Source: Myxococcus llanfairpwllgwyngyllgogerychwyrndrobwllllantysiliogogogochensis
Lineage (GTDB): Bacteria; Myxococcota; Myxococcia; Myxococcales; Myxococcaceae
DNA length: 57,514 bases
Assembly (NCBI RefSeq): GCF_006636215.1
Contig: NZ_VIFM01000043.1
Location: 1-57,514, forward strand
Direction of reading: 5' to 3'
Under the pieces are notes generated by a model. That model saw nothing but the letters and a program-made list of their open reading frames with translations, ran no database searches and had not been told where the DNA came from. A program made the position numbers and the translations under genes. How positions within the stretch are numbered: position 1 is the first letter of the stretch; each line of letters starts with the position of its first letter. This document shows, in pieces, positions 46,618 to 54,452 of this stretch.

Positions 46618-47208
46618 ATGCTGAACCGTCTCCTGAAGAAGAAGGGTGGCTTCACCCTCATCGAGCTGATGATCGTGGTCGCCATCATCGGCATCCTGGC
46701 CGCCATCGCCATCCCGAACTTCATCCGCTTCCAGGCCAAGTCCAAGCAGTCCGAGGCCAAGACGAACCTGAAGGCCATCTTCACGGCCCAGAAGGCGTAC
46801 TTCGGCGAGAAGGACAAGTACGTTTCGGACTTCAAGGTCGTCGGCTTTGATCCGGAGCCGGGCAACCGCTTCAGCTACTCCATCAACGGTGGTTGCAACC
46901 TGGCGCAGCCCGCGACCCCGGCGGGTCGTACCTATGCGAACGGCTGCATCGGCCAGGACGAGGCTCGCTTCTCCAAGGTTCCGACCACCCCCACCTACCC
47001 GATGACCGCCAAGATCGAAGGTGAATGCCCGAGCTGCGACTTCAGCGCCGTGGCCGTGGGCAACGTGGACAACGACCCCGCCGCGGACACGTGGGGCATC
47101 ACCTCCCTCGCCACCTCGACCACCACCCTCCTGGCCCCCTGCGGCATCGACACCCCGCAGGTCGGCGGCGGTGAGCCTGGCAACGCCTACAACGACGTGA
47201 GCTGCTAA
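46618..47208 (+). CDS. pilA: major type IV pilin PilA
   Basis: 196 residues. A type IVa leader of 11 residues (MLNRLLKKKGG) is cut before F12, and Glu5 of the mature chain is present (FTLIELMIVVAIIGILAAIA). The N-terminal helix through KSKQSEAKTNLKAIFTAQK closely resembles M. xanthus PilA. The globular part carries six cysteines, including CPSC and a Cys as the very last residue, so up to three disulfides are possible. Mature length is 185. Substrate of PilD encoded divergently next door. Followed by two strong hairpins before pilG. Confidence 0.97.
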   Translation: MLNRLLKKKGGFTLIELMIVVAIIGILAAIAIPNFIRFQAKSKQSEAKTNLKAIFTAQKAYFGEKDKYVSDFKVVGFDPEPGNRFSYSINGGCNLAQPATPAGRTYANGCIGQDEARFSKVPTTPTYPMTAKIEGECPSCDFSAVAVGNVDNDPAADTWGITSLATSTTTLLAPCGIDTPQVGGGEPGNAYNDVSC

Positions 47209-47217
47209 TCACAGCAC

Positions 47218-47237
47218 GCCCCGCCTTCGGGCGGGGC
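47218..47237 (+). terminator. first hairpin after pilA
   Basis: Perfect 8-bp stem GCCCCGCC / GGCGGGGC closed by the very stable tetraloop TTCG, 9 bases after the pilA stop. It lacks a T tract, so it may act as a partial terminator or as a 3'-end stabiliser of abundant pilA mRNA. Confidence 0.75.
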
Positions 47238-47253
47238 ATCACATGGTATCAAC

Positions 47254-47280
47254 GGGGCGCCCGAGAGACTCGGGTGCCCC
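47254..47280 (+). terminator. second hairpin between pilA and pilG
   Basis: 12-bp stem GGGGCGCCCGAG / CTCGGGTGCCCC (one G-U pair) with loop AGA, 16 bases after the first hairpin and 19 bases before the chosen pilG start. Together the two should strongly reduce read-through from pilA into pilGHI. Confidence 0.7.
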
Positions 47281-47299
47281 GTATGCATTCCAAGGAACG

Positions 47300-48220
47300 A
47301 TGCGCAAGCTGACTGCCCTGCTATTGGTCGCTGGCCTGTTGTCGGTGGCCCTCCTCTCTGGCCGGCCACCTCCACCGCTTCGTCTGGATGATCGCCCGTT
47401 GCTTCCCCGAGCGGGGCTCCTCAAGGCCCTGTTCAAGGCCCAGCTCGGCTTGGTGGCCGACTACTTCTGGGTGATGACGATCAACCGCGTCGGCGCGGCC
47501 AGCACCGTGTCCGAGTACCGCGACATCTACTACTACGCGGACCTCACGACAGACCTCGATCCCCGCTTCGCCAAGGTCTACACCTTCGCGGGAATCACCA
47601 TCCCCATCCACCTGGGCCGCGAGCAGTACGCCAACGTCGAGGAGTCCTCGCGAATCCTCCGCAAGGGCATCGCCAACACGCCGGAAGACAAGCGAATCCA
47701 CTTCCAGCTCGCCTACAACCTCATGTTCTTCGAGCGCCGCTATCGAGAAGCGGCCGCCATCGTCGAGGAGCTCGCGCGGGAGCCCGGCGCGCCAGAGTGG
47801 TACTCGGGGTTGGCGACCAGGTTGTATGCCCAGGCCGGGGAATTCGAAACCAGCCTGAGTCTCGCGCAGATGTTGCGCGACAGCGCCGAAGACGAGGAGA
47901 CGCGCACGTATTACGAGCGCCGCGTGAATGAAATCCTCCAGGAGCAGCTTCTCCAGCAGCTCGACGAGGCCCTCCAGCGCCACAAGGCTCGCACCGGCCA
48001 GTTGCCCGGCTCCCTCGAGGCCCTCGTCTCATCAGGAGACCTGAGCGAGCTTCCCGGCGATCCCCTGGGCGGCAAGCTCTTCCTGGGAGACGACGGACGC
48101 GCCTATTCCACCGCGGCGAGGTTCCGCTTGGAGCTCATCCACAACGAGAAGACGTCGGACGGGAAGCGCCTCGTTCCGAAGCCCATGGACGCGAAGAATC
48201 ATGAATCCCCTCAGCCCTGA
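47300..48220 (+). CDS. pilG: PilG, TPR-like protein of the pilGHI transporter
   Basis: 306 residues from the ATG at 47300, which has a CAAGGAAC ribosome site. An upstream in-frame ATG at 47243 would place a 12-bp hairpin inside the coding region and is rejected. An N-terminal membrane anchor (about 4-20) is followed by a helical region with TPR-like repeats (IHFQLAYNLMFFERRYREAA, WYSGLATRLYAQAGEFETSL) and a short C-terminal domain. In M. xanthus pilG, pilH and pilI together are needed for normal pilus function. The last 20 bases overlap pilH. Confidence 0.85.
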   Translation: MRKLTALLLVAGLLSVALLSGRPPPPLRLDDRPLLPRAGLLKALFKAQLGLVADYFWVMTINRVGAASTVSEYRDIYYYADLTTDLDPRFAKVYTFAGITIPIHLGREQYANVEESSRILRKGIANTPEDKRIHFQLAYNLMFFERRYREAAAIVEELAREPGAPEWYSGLATRLYAQAGEFETSLSLAQMLRDSAEDEETRTYYERRVNEILQEQLLQQLDEALQRHKARTGQLPGSLEALVSSGDLSELPGDPLGGKLFLGDDGRAYSTAARFRLELIHNEKTSDGKRLVPKPMDAKNHESPQP

Positions 48221-49181
48221 CGCCCCTCCCATTCAAGTCCGAGGACTCTCGAAGACCTACAAGGTAGGCTTCTGGTTCAACCGCACCGTTCGCGCCCTCC
48301 AGGGTCTGGACCTCGAAGTGGGCGCCGGGCAGATCTACGGCCTGCTCGGTCCCAACGGCGCCGGAAAGTCCACCACCATCAAGATTCTGATGAACCTGGT
48401 GCGGCCCAGCAGCGGCAACGCGTTGCTGTTCGGCCAGCCCGTGGACAAGGCCGCCACGCGGCGACTCGTGGGCTTCCTGCCAGAGAATCCCGCGCCCTAC
48501 GAGTACCTCACGGGCCGTGAGTTCGTGACGCTCGCGGGGCAGCTGTGCGGCCTGAGCGGCCACGAGCTTGACGTGCGCGTGAAGGAGGTCCTGGGCTCCG
48601 TGGAGATGGGGGCCGCGGAGAAGCTCCAGATCCGGCGCTACTCCAAGGGCATGGTGCAGCGCGTGGCGCTCGCGCAGGCGCTAGTGGCCCGACCGAAGAT
48701 GCTCATCCTCGACGAGCCCACCAGCGGGCTGGACCCCGTCGGACGACGGCAGATGCGCGACCTCATCCTCGCCGAGAGAGACCGGGGGACCACCGTCCTG
48801 TTCTGCAGCCACATCATCCCTGACGTGGAAGCACTCTGTGACAGGCTGGCCGTGCTCGTGGGTGGCCGCCGCGTGCGCGAGGGCAGCGTCAGGGAGCTGC
48901 TCTCCACGCAGGTGCCCACCGTGGAGATGGTGGTGGAAGGCCTGCCACTGGAGCAGGTGAAGAGCCTGGGCGTGGCCTTGGAGTCCACGCAGTCCCTGGA
49001 CGGGCGGGTGCGGGTGCAGGTGCCCGATGCCCAGAGCCAGAAGATGCTGAGCCAGGTGCTGGCGGCCGGCGGACGCGTCAACAGCCTCCAGGCGGCGCAG
49101 TTCTCCCTGGAGCAGCTCTTCATGGACGCCCTCAAGGATTCCGGACGAACGACGAGTGTCGGCGGGGAGATCAACACATGA
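48201..49181 (+). CDS. pilH: PilH, ABC transporter ATPase
   Basis: 326 residues. Walker A GPNGAGKSTT (residues 50-59) and Walker B MLILDEPTSGLDPVGRR are present. The signature is the divergent YSKGMVQR of NatA/Ccm-type exporters. A ~80-residue C-terminal extension with alpha/beta pattern (VEMVVEGLPLEQVKSLG) follows the ATPase core. Pairs with PilI; starts inside the pilG end and ends in ATGA overlap with pilI. Confidence 0.93.
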   Translation: MNPLSPDAPPIQVRGLSKTYKVGFWFNRTVRALQGLDLEVGAGQIYGLLGPNGAGKSTTIKILMNLVRPSSGNALLFGQPVDKAATRRLVGFLPENPAPYEYLTGREFVTLAGQLCGLSGHELDVRVKEVLGSVEMGAAEKLQIRRYSKGMVQRVALAQALVARPKMLILDEPTSGLDPVGRRQMRDLILAERDRGTTVLFCSHIIPDVEALCDRLAVLVGGRRVREGSVRELLSTQVPTVEMVVEGLPLEQVKSLGVALESTQSLDGRVRVQVPDAQSQKMLSQVLAAGGRVNSLQAAQFSLEQLFMDALKDSGRTTSVGGEINT

Positions 49182-49945
49182 GCGCGTTCGGCGCGATGGT
49201 CTGGAATGGGTTCCGGGAGGCACGCCGAAACCGCGTCACGGTGGTGGTGGGAGCCTTCGCGGCGGTGGTGCTGCTGTCGTCGACGTTGATTACGGAGGTG
49301 ACGGTCGCCACATTCGACCGGGTGCTCACCGACTTTGGACTGGGGATGATGAGCCTCATCCTCGTCTTCCTCACCATCTTCCTGTCGAGTGGGCTGCTGA
49401 GCCGCGAAATCGAGCGGCGCACCATCTTCCTCGTCGTGAGCAAGCCCGTGTCACGCACCCAGTTCTTGCTGGCGCGGCTGGCGGGCAACATGCTGACGCT
49501 CGCGGTGATGATGGGGGCGATGATGCTCATCTTCGTCAGCCAGTTGCTGATGTTCCAGGTGAGCATCCACTCCACGCAGGTCGTCGCGGCGGTGGGCCTC
49601 TGGTTCGAGTTGCTGGTCCTGACCAGCGCGGGAATCCTCTTCTCGAGCTTCACGGGCCCGGCGGTGTCGGCCATCGCCACCACTGGCATCTACTTCGCCG
49701 GCCACCTGGCCTCGGACCTCTACGACATCGCGAACCGACTGGATGACGGCTCGGTGAAGACCTTCGCGAAGGCGCTCTACTACCTGCTGCCGAACCTGGA
49801 GCGGATGAACTTCCGCCTCCATGCGACGTACGCCCTCCCAGTCGACACCTCGACCTTCTTCTCGGGCGTGGGGTACGGCCTGGGCTGGGCTGCGCTCTTC
49901 ACCGCCGCCGCCATCTTCATCTTCGAGCGGCGCGACTTCCGCTGA
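49178..49945 (+). CDS. pilI: PilI, ABC-2 type permease
   Basis: 255 residues with about six membrane helices. Opens AMVWNGFREARRNRVTVVV, an ABC-2 permease N-terminus, and contains SREIERRTIFLVVSKPVSR and a C-terminal FIFERRDF. Membrane partner of PilH. Its stop is 52 bp from the stop of the convergent TMTC-like gene. Confidence 0.92.
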   Translation: MSAFGAMVWNGFREARRNRVTVVVGAFAAVVLLSSTLITEVTVATFDRVLTDFGLGMMSLILVFLTIFLSSGLLSREIERRTIFLVVSKPVSRTQFLLARLAGNMLTLAVMMGAMMLIFVSQLLMFQVSIHSTQVVAAVGLWFELLVLTSAGILFSSFTGPAVSAIATTGIYFAGHLASDLYDIANRLDDGSVKTFAKALYYLLPNLERMNFRLHATYALPVDTSTFFSGVGYGLGWAALFTAAAIFIFERRDFR

Positions 49946-49997
49946 TGAGCCGGGGCCGGACCGAACGGGCCGCCCCTCGCTCACGCTGTCGTCTGAA

Positions 49998-51758
49998 TCA
50001 GGGCGGGGAGCCCAGCGCCATCCGGGCCTGCTGCAAGCCTCGCCGAGCGGGCTCTGACTCTGGATGGAGGCGCAAGGCCTCCTCCAGTGGGGCCACGGCC
50101 TCCGCCGGGCGTCCCATCTGCAGCAGCGTACGCCCGAGTTCCAGGTGTGAATCCGCGCGACGAGGAGCCAGCCGCAGGGCCTCCTGAAAACGGGCAACAG
50201 CCTCCTCCATCCGCTTCGTCCGCCGCAACGCGAGCCCGAGGTTGTGGATGACCACCGGCTCGCCAGGACGGAGTTGGAGGATGCGCTCGAACTGGACGAT
50301 GGCGAGGTCCATCCTTCCCAGGAGCGCGTAGGCCACCGCCAGGTCGCTCTGGATTTGATAGCTGCGTGGCAGCGCCCCCGCGGCAACCTTGAGTTCCTCC
50401 AAGGCCTGCTCGGGGCGACGCGCCTTGAGATAGGCCGCACCCAGATAGCCCCTGAGAATGGGCTGCCCAGGCGTCATCGCCACCGTGTCTTCCCAGAGCG
50501 AGATCTCGTCATGCCAGGTGGGCACACGAACCAGCGTCAGCACGGAGCACACCACGACGACACCACCGGACAGGAGCTTCACTGCTCGCGCATGCTCGCG
50601 CCACCGCTCCAGGAGCCCTCTCAGCCCCGTTGCGGCCAGGAGGCAGAAGCCCACGGAAGGCAGGTAGAGGAACCTCTCCGCGTAGGCCTCCACGCCTCTC
50701 AGCTGCAAGAAGAAGACGGGCAGGAGCGGGGCCAACAGCCACACGCATCCAGCGAAGGCCGGCCCCGCGTCGCGGCGCTTCCACCACAGCAGGCCGAGCA
50801 GGGCCACGAGCAACACGGCGCCCAGGGCTATCTCGGTCGGCTCGGGCGGAACACGCACGGGAATCGTCAGCACGAGCGGATGGGGCCAGAGCAACTTGCC
50901 CAGCAGCTTCCCCGCCAGGGCCAGCATGTGCAGGGGATACAGCCCCGTGCGCCCCGACCCCACGGGGACGGGAAGAGACAGGCCCACCGCGTTCAGCCGG
51001 AGAGCCGCGTACCCCAGCAGCCCCAGCCCCAGTGGGGCATATCGGAGCACCCACCCTCGAAGCCCCGGGCGGGCGGGACGCACCCCCACCGCACGGTCCG
51101 TGGCCCACAGCACCACGGGGAACACCACCGCCACTTCCTTGAACAGCAGGCCCGCGAACCACAATAGACCCGCCCCCACGGCCCATCGCCATGAGCCGGA
51201 GTTCCCCACCATGAGGCGCACCGAGAGCAGGACCATCAGGGTGGCCGCCACGTCCATGCACCCACTCACCCAGGCCACCGACTCCGTGTGCACGGGATGC
51301 ACGGCGAAGAGCAGCGCGCCGGCCAGCGCGGCCCAGCTTCCTGCCTCGGAGAGGCCCTCCCCGGGACGTCGGAGACACTCACGCAGGAGCCAACCCACGA
51401 GGAGCGACGCCAGGCCGTGCAGGAGCATCAGCACCAGATGGTACGGCCAGGCCGTGGTGCCGAAGAGCGCGCGTTGCGCGAAGAACAGCACGTGGGCGAG
51501 CGGCCTGAAGTAGCTCTCCGCGGGGCTGCGATCCACCTGGGAGGCTGGCTCGTCGTCGAACGCGAACAGCGGGCGCTGGAAGGCCTCGGCCAGTGTGTCC
51601 AGCGAGCGCAACCACGGGTTCTGCACCACGAGCGGGATGTCGTCATAGACGAGCCCGTTGCGCAGTGCCCCCGCATACACCGCCAGCGCCGTGACGAAGA
51701 CCAGGAGGGAGTGCGGAGAAGGACGGAGGGAGCTGCGGCGCACAGCGGCGGTTGTCAT
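49998..51758 (-). CDS. TMTC-like GT-C glycosyltransferase with C-terminal TPRs
   Basis: 586 residues from the ATG at 51758. The N-terminal ~400 residues have many membrane helices, with GT-C-like features: YDDIPLVVQNPWLRS near the start supplies the acidic pair of the first loop, and LLFAVHPVHTESVAWVSG is a signature of TMTC/O-mannosyltransferase-like proteins. The C-terminal part (about 430-580) has four TPRs (RGYLGAAYLKARRPEQALEE, IHNLGLALRRTKRMEEAVAR, LELGRTLLQMGRPAEAV). Likely transfers a sugar from a polyprenyl donor to protein on the periplasmic side. It is convergent with pilI, making a pilin acceptor conceivable but unproven. Confidence 0.85.
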   Translation of the reverse strand: MTTAAVRRSSLRPSPHSLLVFVTALAVYAGALRNGLVYDDIPLVVQNPWLRSLDTLAEAFQRPLFAFDDEPASQVDRSPAESYFRPLAHVLFFAQRALFGTTAWPYHLVLMLLHGLASLLVGWLLRECLRRPGEGLSEAGSWAALAGALLFAVHPVHTESVAWVSGCMDVAATLMVLLSVRLMVGNSGSWRWAVGAGLLWFAGLLFKEVAVVFPVVLWATDRAVGVRPARPGLRGWVLRYAPLGLGLLGYAALRLNAVGLSLPVPVGSGRTGLYPLHMLALAGKLLGKLLWPHPLVLTIPVRVPPEPTEIALGAVLLVALLGLLWWKRRDAGPAFAGCVWLLAPLLPVFFLQLRGVEAYAERFLYLPSVGFCLLAATGLRGLLERWREHARAVKLLSGGVVVVCSVLTLVRVPTWHDEISLWEDTVAMTPGQPILRGYLGAAYLKARRPEQALEELKVAAGALPRSYQIQSDLAVAYALLGRMDLAIVQFERILQLRPGEPVVIHNLGLALRRTKRMEEAVARFQEALRLAPRRADSHLELGRTLLQMGRPAEAVAPLEEALRLHPESEPARRGLQQARMALGSPP

Positions 51759-51810
51759 GAGGGGCCTCGGAAGCTCAGGGCCGAAAGGAAGGGGTGACGT
51801 CGGATTCAAT

Positions 51811-51835
51811 CGCCTCGAGGGAGGAACTCGAGGCG
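51811..51835 (-). terminator. hairpin between the two GT-C genes
   Basis: Perfect 9-bp stem CGCCTCGAG / CTCGAGGCG with a 7-base loop, in the 108-bp gap after the second GT-C gene's stop; a smaller GCGCG-TT-CGCGC palindrome precedes it. On the minus strand it is followed by the A/T-rich ATTGAATC. Confidence 0.6.
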
Positions 51836-51866
51836 CCCGCGCGTTCGCGCGCTCGCATGACGCGCG

Positions 51867-53654
51867 TCAACGTGTGCCCGTTTCCACGGTGGGCGATGGC
51901 GAGGCGGGAGGAGGTGCGCGCCCGTCGATGGGCTCCAGCCGGAAGGGGTCCGGGGCCTTGCCGGGTACCAATCGGAAGAAGCGTCGATCCGGGAACCTTG
52001 GACGCAGCTTCTCCGCGAAGCCCGGCCCATCGTGCAGGACGATGAGGTCTTCCTCGTAGCCCGGGTGCGGAGGCGGCCACTCCAGGACGAAGCTCCCCAC
52101 CTTCCGGAACGCGGGCACTTGATTCCAGGCCACGGCGTACTGAGGTGCCAGCACCACCGCGCGCCCCAGCCCCGCGTCATTCAGGTACGCCTCCATCGAC
52201 TCGTGGATGAGGGCCTGCTCTCGCAGGGCCAGCGCGTTGCGCATGTCGAAGATGCCCAGTCCGACCACCAGGGAACCGAGCACTCCCGCCATGACTGTCG
52301 CGGACGGCAGCTCGGCCCGGCGGGCCACATCCACCAGCCTCCGCAGCCCATGCACGGCCACCAGCGCCAGCGCCGGCGCGCATTCCGAATAGTGAATGGG
52401 ACCCACCGAGTGGATGCCGTGGTTGTCGTGGAAGAGCCCCAGCCCCAGCAGCGCCAGCACCGACAGGAGCAACAGCTTCGTCAGCCGGTCCCACGACGCC
52501 CCGACTCCCACGAGGAGCACCCCCACCGGCCCGAGGAACCACACCGCGAGCATCAACGCGTTGTAGCTGGTGTTCGCGCCGAAGCGCTCCAGCATCGAGG
52601 CGTCATGCGCGGAGAGCTTCGCCGGGAAGGTGTACATGGACACGCGCGCGGGGAGCAGCGCGTCCCCCGTCACCGCATGGTTGAAGGCGAGGAAGGCCAC
52701 CACCGCCGGCAACCAGCCCAGCACCAGCCCTCCCAGACACGCTCCCACGGGCAGCTCCCGGCACACCAGCCGCCAGAGCACCCAGAGGTAGAACGGCGCC
52801 AGGAAGAAGAGGGTCTCGAACGGCCGACACAGGAAGGAGACACCACTCACCAGCCCCAGCCACGTCCACCAGCGCCCGCCCTTCTCCTCCGCCTGGAGGA
52901 AGCACACCACCGCCACCGACAAGGCCGCGCGGGACAGCAGGTGCGCATGAGCGGTCATCGACAGCAGCGCGGACATCGGTGACAGCAGCACCAGCAGCGC
53001 GGCCACCCCACCCCACGCCGGGCCCAGCCGCCGGGTGGCCACCCAGGCCACCACCACCGCGGGCACCGCCGCCGCCAGCGAGAAGACGAGCGAGCCCGTC
53101 CCCGTCAGCTCCCCCAACGCCCACGCCACCTGCAGCCCGAGCCACTCGAAGCTGGAGCCCATGCCATCCCGCACGTAGAGGAAGATGGTGGGGAAGGACT
53201 CCAGCGGGTCCGTCAGCTTCACCAGGAACCTGCCGCTGGCGAGCACCTGCCCACCGAAGCGAGCCGCCTGCTCGTCATCCGTGATGGGACGGTCCAGCAG
53301 GAACACGAAGCGCCCGACTCGTGCGAGCAGGAAGGCCACCACCGCCACCAACACGGCTCCAGCGCGCCGCTCCTGCGCGCTCAGCGCCTCCAGCCGGCGC
53401 CACATCCGGACCGCTGGCGCCGACAGCCCATGCACGAGCGACAGCCCCAGCAGGACACCTCCCGGCACCAGCAACAGCGCGTGGCCCAGCCACTGGTACA
53501 GCTCTCCGGAAGAGCTGGCGCTGAAGGGCATGCGGAAGGAGACGGTCAGCCCGGGTGCGGTCTCTTTCAACCCGAAGAAGGCCGCCACCAGAAAACACCC
53601 CAGGGCGCCCTGGGCCACCGCGTTCCATCCCGTACTGCCACGAGCCGAAGTCAT
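51867..53654 (-). CDS. GT-C-like membrane glycosyltransferase
   Basis: 595 residues from the ATG at 53654. Multiple membrane helices throughout, with the typical GT-C acidic motif in the first luminal loop (DRPITDDEQAARFGG). A second conserved stretch reads VSFLCRPFETLFFLAPFYL. The C-terminal ~100 residues form a soluble domain (VVLAPQYAVAWNQVPAF, LIVLHDGPGFAEKL). Probably uses a polyprenyl-phosphate sugar donor. The acceptor is unknown; O-antigen, exopolysaccharide or protein are all possible. Confidence 0.82.
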   Translation of the reverse strand: MTSARGSTGWNAVAQGALGCFLVAAFFGLKETAPGLTVSFRMPFSASSSGELYQWLGHALLLVPGGVLLGLSLVHGLSAPAVRMWRRLEALSAQERRAGAVLVAVVAFLLARVGRFVFLLDRPITDDEQAARFGGQVLASGRFLVKLTDPLESFPTIFLYVRDGMGSSFEWLGLQVAWALGELTGTGSLVFSLAAAVPAVVVAWVATRRLGPAWGGVAALLVLLSPMSALLSMTAHAHLLSRAALSVAVVCFLQAEEKGGRWWTWLGLVSGVSFLCRPFETLFFLAPFYLWVLWRLVCRELPVGACLGGLVLGWLPAVVAFLAFNHAVTGDALLPARVSMYTFPAKLSAHDASMLERFGANTSYNALMLAVWFLGPVGVLLVGVGASWDRLTKLLLLSVLALLGLGLFHDNHGIHSVGPIHYSECAPALALVAVHGLRRLVDVARRAELPSATVMAGVLGSLVVGLGIFDMRNALALREQALIHESMEAYLNDAGLGRAVVLAPQYAVAWNQVPAFRKVGSFVLEWPPPHPGYEEDLIVLHDGPGFAEKLRPRFPDRRFFRLVPGKAPDPFRLEPIDGRAPPPASPSPTVETGTR

Positions 53655-53738
53655 CGCTCTCGTGGGGTAGCACACCCCTCGCGCGCCGGGCAAAGCCGCA
53701 AGCACGGACGCGAGGACGAACAGGAGGCAGGCAGCCCC

Positions 53739-54452
53739 TCAGCGAGCCCGCTGGCGCCAGCCCCAGATGGCCTCGGGTGCTTCCGGCCCCAGGTGGAAGA
53801 GCACATCCAGCACCGTCACCGCGTGCTCGAAGGGTGGATGGGGCTGGGGGTACGTGGGGTACCCCGCGTAGTCCTTGTAGGTGAGCTGGATTCCCGCGGC
53901 GTCGAAGTCCTCCTGTCGAAGGTAGTCGCGAGCCGCGGGGCCCGAAACATAGTGCGTGGCGCCCGCGTGCCGCAGCAGGTCGAGGATCCGCTCCCGCTTC
54001 GCGCCGGTGAGCGTCCATTCGCGCGAGTCGCGAAAGCGCACCTGGATGCCCAGACACTCCTCGGCGATTCGGCGCACCAGGAACTGGTTCAGCTCCGACA
54101 GGTGCGTCCACGTCCGCTCCAGGTACACCTCACGCAAGAGCGGCGCATAGCGCTCGAAGTGGGGCGCGCGGCCGTACTGGTGTCGCAGCGTCTCCCAATG
54201 CTTGCGCGCCCACGTGCCCTCTTCGATTCGCACGTCGCAGATGAGCCGGTCCGTACTGGAGCCCACCGGCACCGTGAGCCACACCGGCCCCTGGGCCGTC
54301 TTCACGCGATTGCGGTTGCGCCAGTCGCGGTGCGTGTACTGCACGTCATCGTAGAAGATGAACGTGTCCACATCGTGGATGATGTCGAAGTAGCCCTTCC
54401 AGGGCAGGTAGTTGGATTGGATGATGGCGACGGAGTGCCGGGCCGCTAGCAC
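53739..54452 (-). CDS. WbqC-like family protein
   Basis: 237 residues from a GTG at 54452; the start overlaps the wecE-like stop (GTGCTAG). The WbqC signature is clear: VAIIQSNYLPWKGYFDII, FIFYDDVQYTHRDWRNRN, and the C-terminal GIQLTYKDYAGYPTYPQ. WbqC-like genes sit in O-antigen clusters next to 4-amino-sugar genes, but their reaction is not settled, with acyl or formyl-like modification often proposed. Coupling to an upstream sugar aminotransferase fits that pattern. Confidence 0.9.
   Translation of the reverse strand: MLAARHSVAIIQSNYLPWKGYFDIIHDVDTFIFYDDVQYTHRDWRNRNRVKTAQGPVWLTVPVGSSTDRLICDVRIEEGTWARKHWETLRHQYGRAPHFERYAPLLREVYLERTWTHLSELNQFLVRRIAEECLGIQVRFRDSREWTLTGAKRERILDLLRHAGATHYVSGPAARDYLRQEDFDAAGIQLTYKDYAGYPTYPQPHPPFEHAVTVLDVLFHLGPEAPEAIWGWRQRAR

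Noticed and set aside
47243..47299. Upstream ATG that would extend PilG by 19 residues
   Set aside because: It would translate through the 12-bp hairpin and lacks a ribosome site; the ATG at 47300 has AAGGA and starts directly at a signal anchor.
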